Shown here: piece after piece, positions 61,201-64,000 of the stretch
Numbering within the stretch: the stretch's first letter is position 1
How the letters are laid out: every line of letters starts with the position of its first letter
DNA from: Primula veris
Lineage: Eukaryota > Streptophyta > Magnoliopsida > Ericales > Primulaceae
Assembly: GCA_963682055.1 (NCBI GenBank)
Contig: OY821740.1
Location: 42,428,795-42,492,794, forward strand
Reading direction: 5' to 3'
DNA: 64,000 bases
Notes under the pieces: generated by a model
Told to the model about the DNA's origin: nothing
The model's input: only the letters and a program-made list of their open reading frames with translations
Database searches by the model: none
Translations under genes and position numbers: made by a program

Positions 61201-63657
61201 ATAAACCCAAAATTTTCAAGCCGTTTAGCTGTATCCTCTGAGAAAGCCTTCACCCAAAACGATAAGGTCTCCCTTGCAAGCTGCAACAGGAAAAGGTTTC
61301 ACAAACTGAAATTAATGTGGAAGTTTTCCTACAACAAACTAGCCGTGTAAATTAATTAATTAAAGTTAAGAGACATGCTGGTTACTTTCAAATTCACACG
61401 GTATGACTAATATTGTGTCTGCCAAGTCACGGACTGCATTATGTTCCACAATTTGTACTCAAATGATCAACTCCATACACTAAGTTAATGCAAATGGTAA
61501 ATAAAATTTATAAAGGTGCCTACCACGTTTGAAAAACAAATGAATAAGTGATATATTGCACTTTCTCATTTTGTGATGAGAGAGATAGAGACAGGGGAAA
61601 CATATGCGAATTTTGGCAATTTAGGTTTTGCATTTAATAGATACAAGTAAATGTCAAGATGAAATATCATTAGTATGGCTTCTTAGTTCACCAATTACCA
61701 GAAGAATCTATTAGTATTATAACCAGATGAAGGCAACAGACAGATCGACAAAATAAGTTGCATACTTTTAGAAGCAATAAATTAGTAATGCGTTCTTTGA
61801 CATCATTCAACTACCCACAACAACAGTTAGTACACAGATAATTGTCACAGTATCAAATACATTATATCAGCCTATTTGGAAACCCCACAGATGAAGCATC
61901 TTAAGAGTCTTATAAAAGAATGCAATAGAAAAGCAAACCACAGCTTCAATACATTACAACAAACTAATATACTTTGTTATACTCCCTTCGTCCCTAAATA
62001 ATTGATCACTACGAAACTACGTGCAACTTTGACTTGCAAAATCTAGTATCAGAATTGGCGAAATAATTTCTTATTTATTGAATTTCATCGATAGTTTAAT
62101 TGCAAAACTATATGACTAAATTTTGAATTTTTTTAGTTCAGCAATTTGATACGAGATATTTACATGTCAAAGTTACACCTGGTTTGGTAACTATCAATTT
62201 TTAGGGGCGGGGGGAGTATATCAGATGAAAATTCTTACCTCATCAAGAGTTAATCCACCAATTGTCGACACACTCCCACAAAATGCAAGATCAACAACCT
62301 CATTTCCTAGTCCATAAATTTCAAATATCTGTGCACCACAGTAACTGAATCCAGAAACCTTGAATGTTAACATACAATTTGGCACCAGAGAAATAAATAT
62401 AGAGCTTCCAAGGGTAGTAAAGGATATTTTTAATGTTCAGGAACATACCTAGATAGTAGCGAGATTCCCATTTTTGAGAGAATTTTTAGAAGTCCAGAGG
62501 TGACAGCCTGTATTAACTCCATATATAAGATATGGAACTCGACTTAATACCAAACGAGCGTTCAAGACATTTTCTTGAAGAAATGGAAAAGCAAGAACTA
62601 AAATATAAATATACTCAATTTGATAGATCTAACATTTAGCTTTGATACATTACTTTTAAAAGGTAGTACAGCTTATGGAATAAATTTCGTTTGTTTGGAA
62701 AGATGGGAGAAAAGGGATGCACAATAGGCAAGTGCTTCATGGCCTATTAATAGGTTTATGTTTGTTTTAAGAACAAAATAGGTACATGTAAGGATTGTAG
62801 AAAAACATGGTTTCTGAATGCATATAATTGGTATTAGGATTTATTCTTCTCTCATTCTCTGTTCCTCCTTCTCGTCCAAAATACACATTGTTTCCCACTA
62901 TTCAACTATATTTCCCCACAAAAAGATATTTTTCAGTTCCAACAACGGTATTCTAAGCTATATATAGGGTATACCTCATACAACAAGTAACTAATGACAT
63001 CTAAAATGACTGAATTTGTGAGTAGTTTGAACAACACCAAGGGGCAGTGGGGCACGTTGTACAATACAAATTTTGGTTTTTCAGTTATCTACTAAAGGCT
63101 TGGTTCAATCCTTCGTATATTAAAGTAGATTCTGACTGTCTACATGATACACTTTCAAGTCAAGAAAAAGCTCTGGTAAATGGGATCTCTCTACAGCTAC
63201 ACTATCACAGATAAACTGTAAGTGTTTTATCAGTTATATAAAAAAAAGGGACTGGTTCAAACTCCAAACCCTTCATATGTCACAGTAGATTGATTATCTA
63301 CATGATACAGTCTGCTCAACTTGAGTGGTGAATATGATATTCCTACAGTAATTCTTTCAAGATACACTTTAAAGTGATTAACAGTCCCTAGCAACCAAAT
63401 AACTATTGCTACAAGTAAAACCTTTTCCAAAAGTGAATCAACGTGCATTTATTAGATATGACACTATGAAGATATAATACTTTATTCTTGTTTTTCATAA
63501 AATTTTATAAAGAATAATTGTATATACCTTGCAAAAGTTCTTCTGTGCTTGCTCAATGGTGACGGTTGGCATCTTTCCATTGCGCATCAAATTCACTGTT
63601 TTGTTGCTCAGACGCCATTGCCTACACGTCTCGAGCGCCAAGTACGGGCATACAGCA
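55272..63657 (-). CDS. ferredoxin-dependent glutamate synthase, C-terminal half (20 exons)
   Basis: Fd-GOGAT is the plastid enzyme making two glutamates from glutamine and 2-oxoglutarate with reduced ferredoxin. Exons, 5' to 3': 63528-63657, 62449-62507, 62239-62344, 61184-61280, 60456-60571, 60173-60370, 59969-60079, 59605-59844, 59424-59522, 58877-58972, 58593-58790, 58420-58494, 58162-58290, 57969-58067, 57545-57687, 57349-57442, 56496-56734, 56184-56262, 55966-56049, 55272-55436. They encode 851 residues in phase. Landmarks: [20 protein letters not shown] at the start, the FMN-domain stretch [29 protein letters not shown], the 3Fe-4S cysteines [12 protein letters not shown] (visible residues 465, 471, 476), and the beta-helix domain with [16 protein letters not shown] and [14 protein letters not shown]. 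The C-terminus EEWEKYL-type block [16 protein letters not shown] identifies the ferredoxin rather than the NADH form. No break is visible. The glutaminase half lies beyond the window. Confidence 0.95.
61982..62216. mobile_element. Stowaway MITE in a GOGAT intron
   Basis: 235 bp between TA dinucleotides, with ends CTCCCTTCGTCCCTAAATAA and, at the right, TTTTTAGGGGCGGGGGGAG. Inner arms carry ACGAAACTACGTGCAACTTT and its counterpart. It ends only 22 bp from the donor of exon 62239-62344. Confidence 0.85.
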
Positions 63658-64000
63658 CTAGAAACACACACAAGGAAACAAATATTAGTCACTGTTGAAG
63701 AAACACATAGAACATTCCAAAACAAAAGACGAAGGTACAAACAACAGTACTATCAATATACCGAGAGTATATTTTGACAATCTAGCTCATAACAGATTGT
63801 TAAATGTTTACAAAGGTTTCATAATTTAATATTTTGCATACTCTTATGAGCTAGATTGACCGACTAAAAAACAAATATTTCAAATTTTGTTATTCGCTTT
63901 AGTGGTTGCCACGGCTGGCTTGCTTGTACTATTCTTTTGTCACAGATTAGTATTGTTCAGATATCCTTACAAGTCCAAACCACTATCATCCTTAATCTGC
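63658..64000 (-). other. intron of Fd-GOGAT at the window edge
   Basis: The preceding exon, expected to encode the stretch before [12 protein letters not shown], is not visible in this 343-bp stretch, so the intron extends beyond the window. CTCATAACAG/TATGAGCTAG motifs at 63780-63855 form a loose inverted pair. Confidence 0.6.

Overview
The window is nuclear DNA of a flowering plant, most likely a eudicot. The evidence is AT-rich spacers, GT-AG introns, Stowaway, hAT-like and Mutator-like elements, a Ty1/copia retrotransposon, and plant-specific gene families: subgroup Ib bHLH factors, ARGOS/ORGAN SIZE RELATED proteins, an Alfin-like fragment and plastid Fd-GOGAT. I cannot name the species. 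Exons were assembled by eye from splice sites and reading phase. Total coding length is a multiple of three in EMG1, the TPX2-like gene and both bHLH genes, and phase is kept through the 20 visible GOGAT exons.

Layout. 1-6.1 kb: an unrecognised exon pair, a start-less Alfin-like fragment with its own TATA-bearing leader, and a candidate downstream exon. 7.25-9.31 kb (-): a complete seven-exon EMG1/NEP1 ribosome-biogenesis methyltransferase. 9.3-13.9 kb: AT-rich spacer with decayed repeats. 13.93-26.61 kb (+): a six-exon gene with a TPX2-like N-terminus. Its second intron holds a complete, apparently very young copia element in the opposite orientation (15214-23649), with a 5-bp target duplication, an intact 1459-residue polyprotein and LTRs that differ in length because of short-unit arrays.

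29.4-49.2 kb: a direct segmental duplication. Each copy carries a subgroup Ib bHLH gene (iron-response type) followed by a small ARGOS/OSR-like gene. Copy 2 is about twice as long, mainly through insertions absent from copy 1: an 805-bp hAT-like element, a 1.86-kb long-TIR element with a minisatellite core, a repeat-rich block, a Stowaway-like element inside a bHLH intron and a 220-bp element inside the OSR reading frame. Further hAT-like elements lie outside the block at 36.9 and 49.7 kb.

51.9-52.4 kb (-): a third OSR-like gene and a decayed neighbour. 53-54.1 kb: two fold-back elements. 55.27-63.66 kb (-): the last 20 exons (851 residues) of ferredoxin-dependent glutamate synthase, whose 5' part lies beyond the right edge.

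I found no wholly new biological system. The most noteworthy signals are the long-TIR element with its tandem core, the exact repeat-unit accounting of the LTR length difference, the lost start codon with rescue of the bHLH frame in copy 1, and the fate of the duplicated OSR genes.
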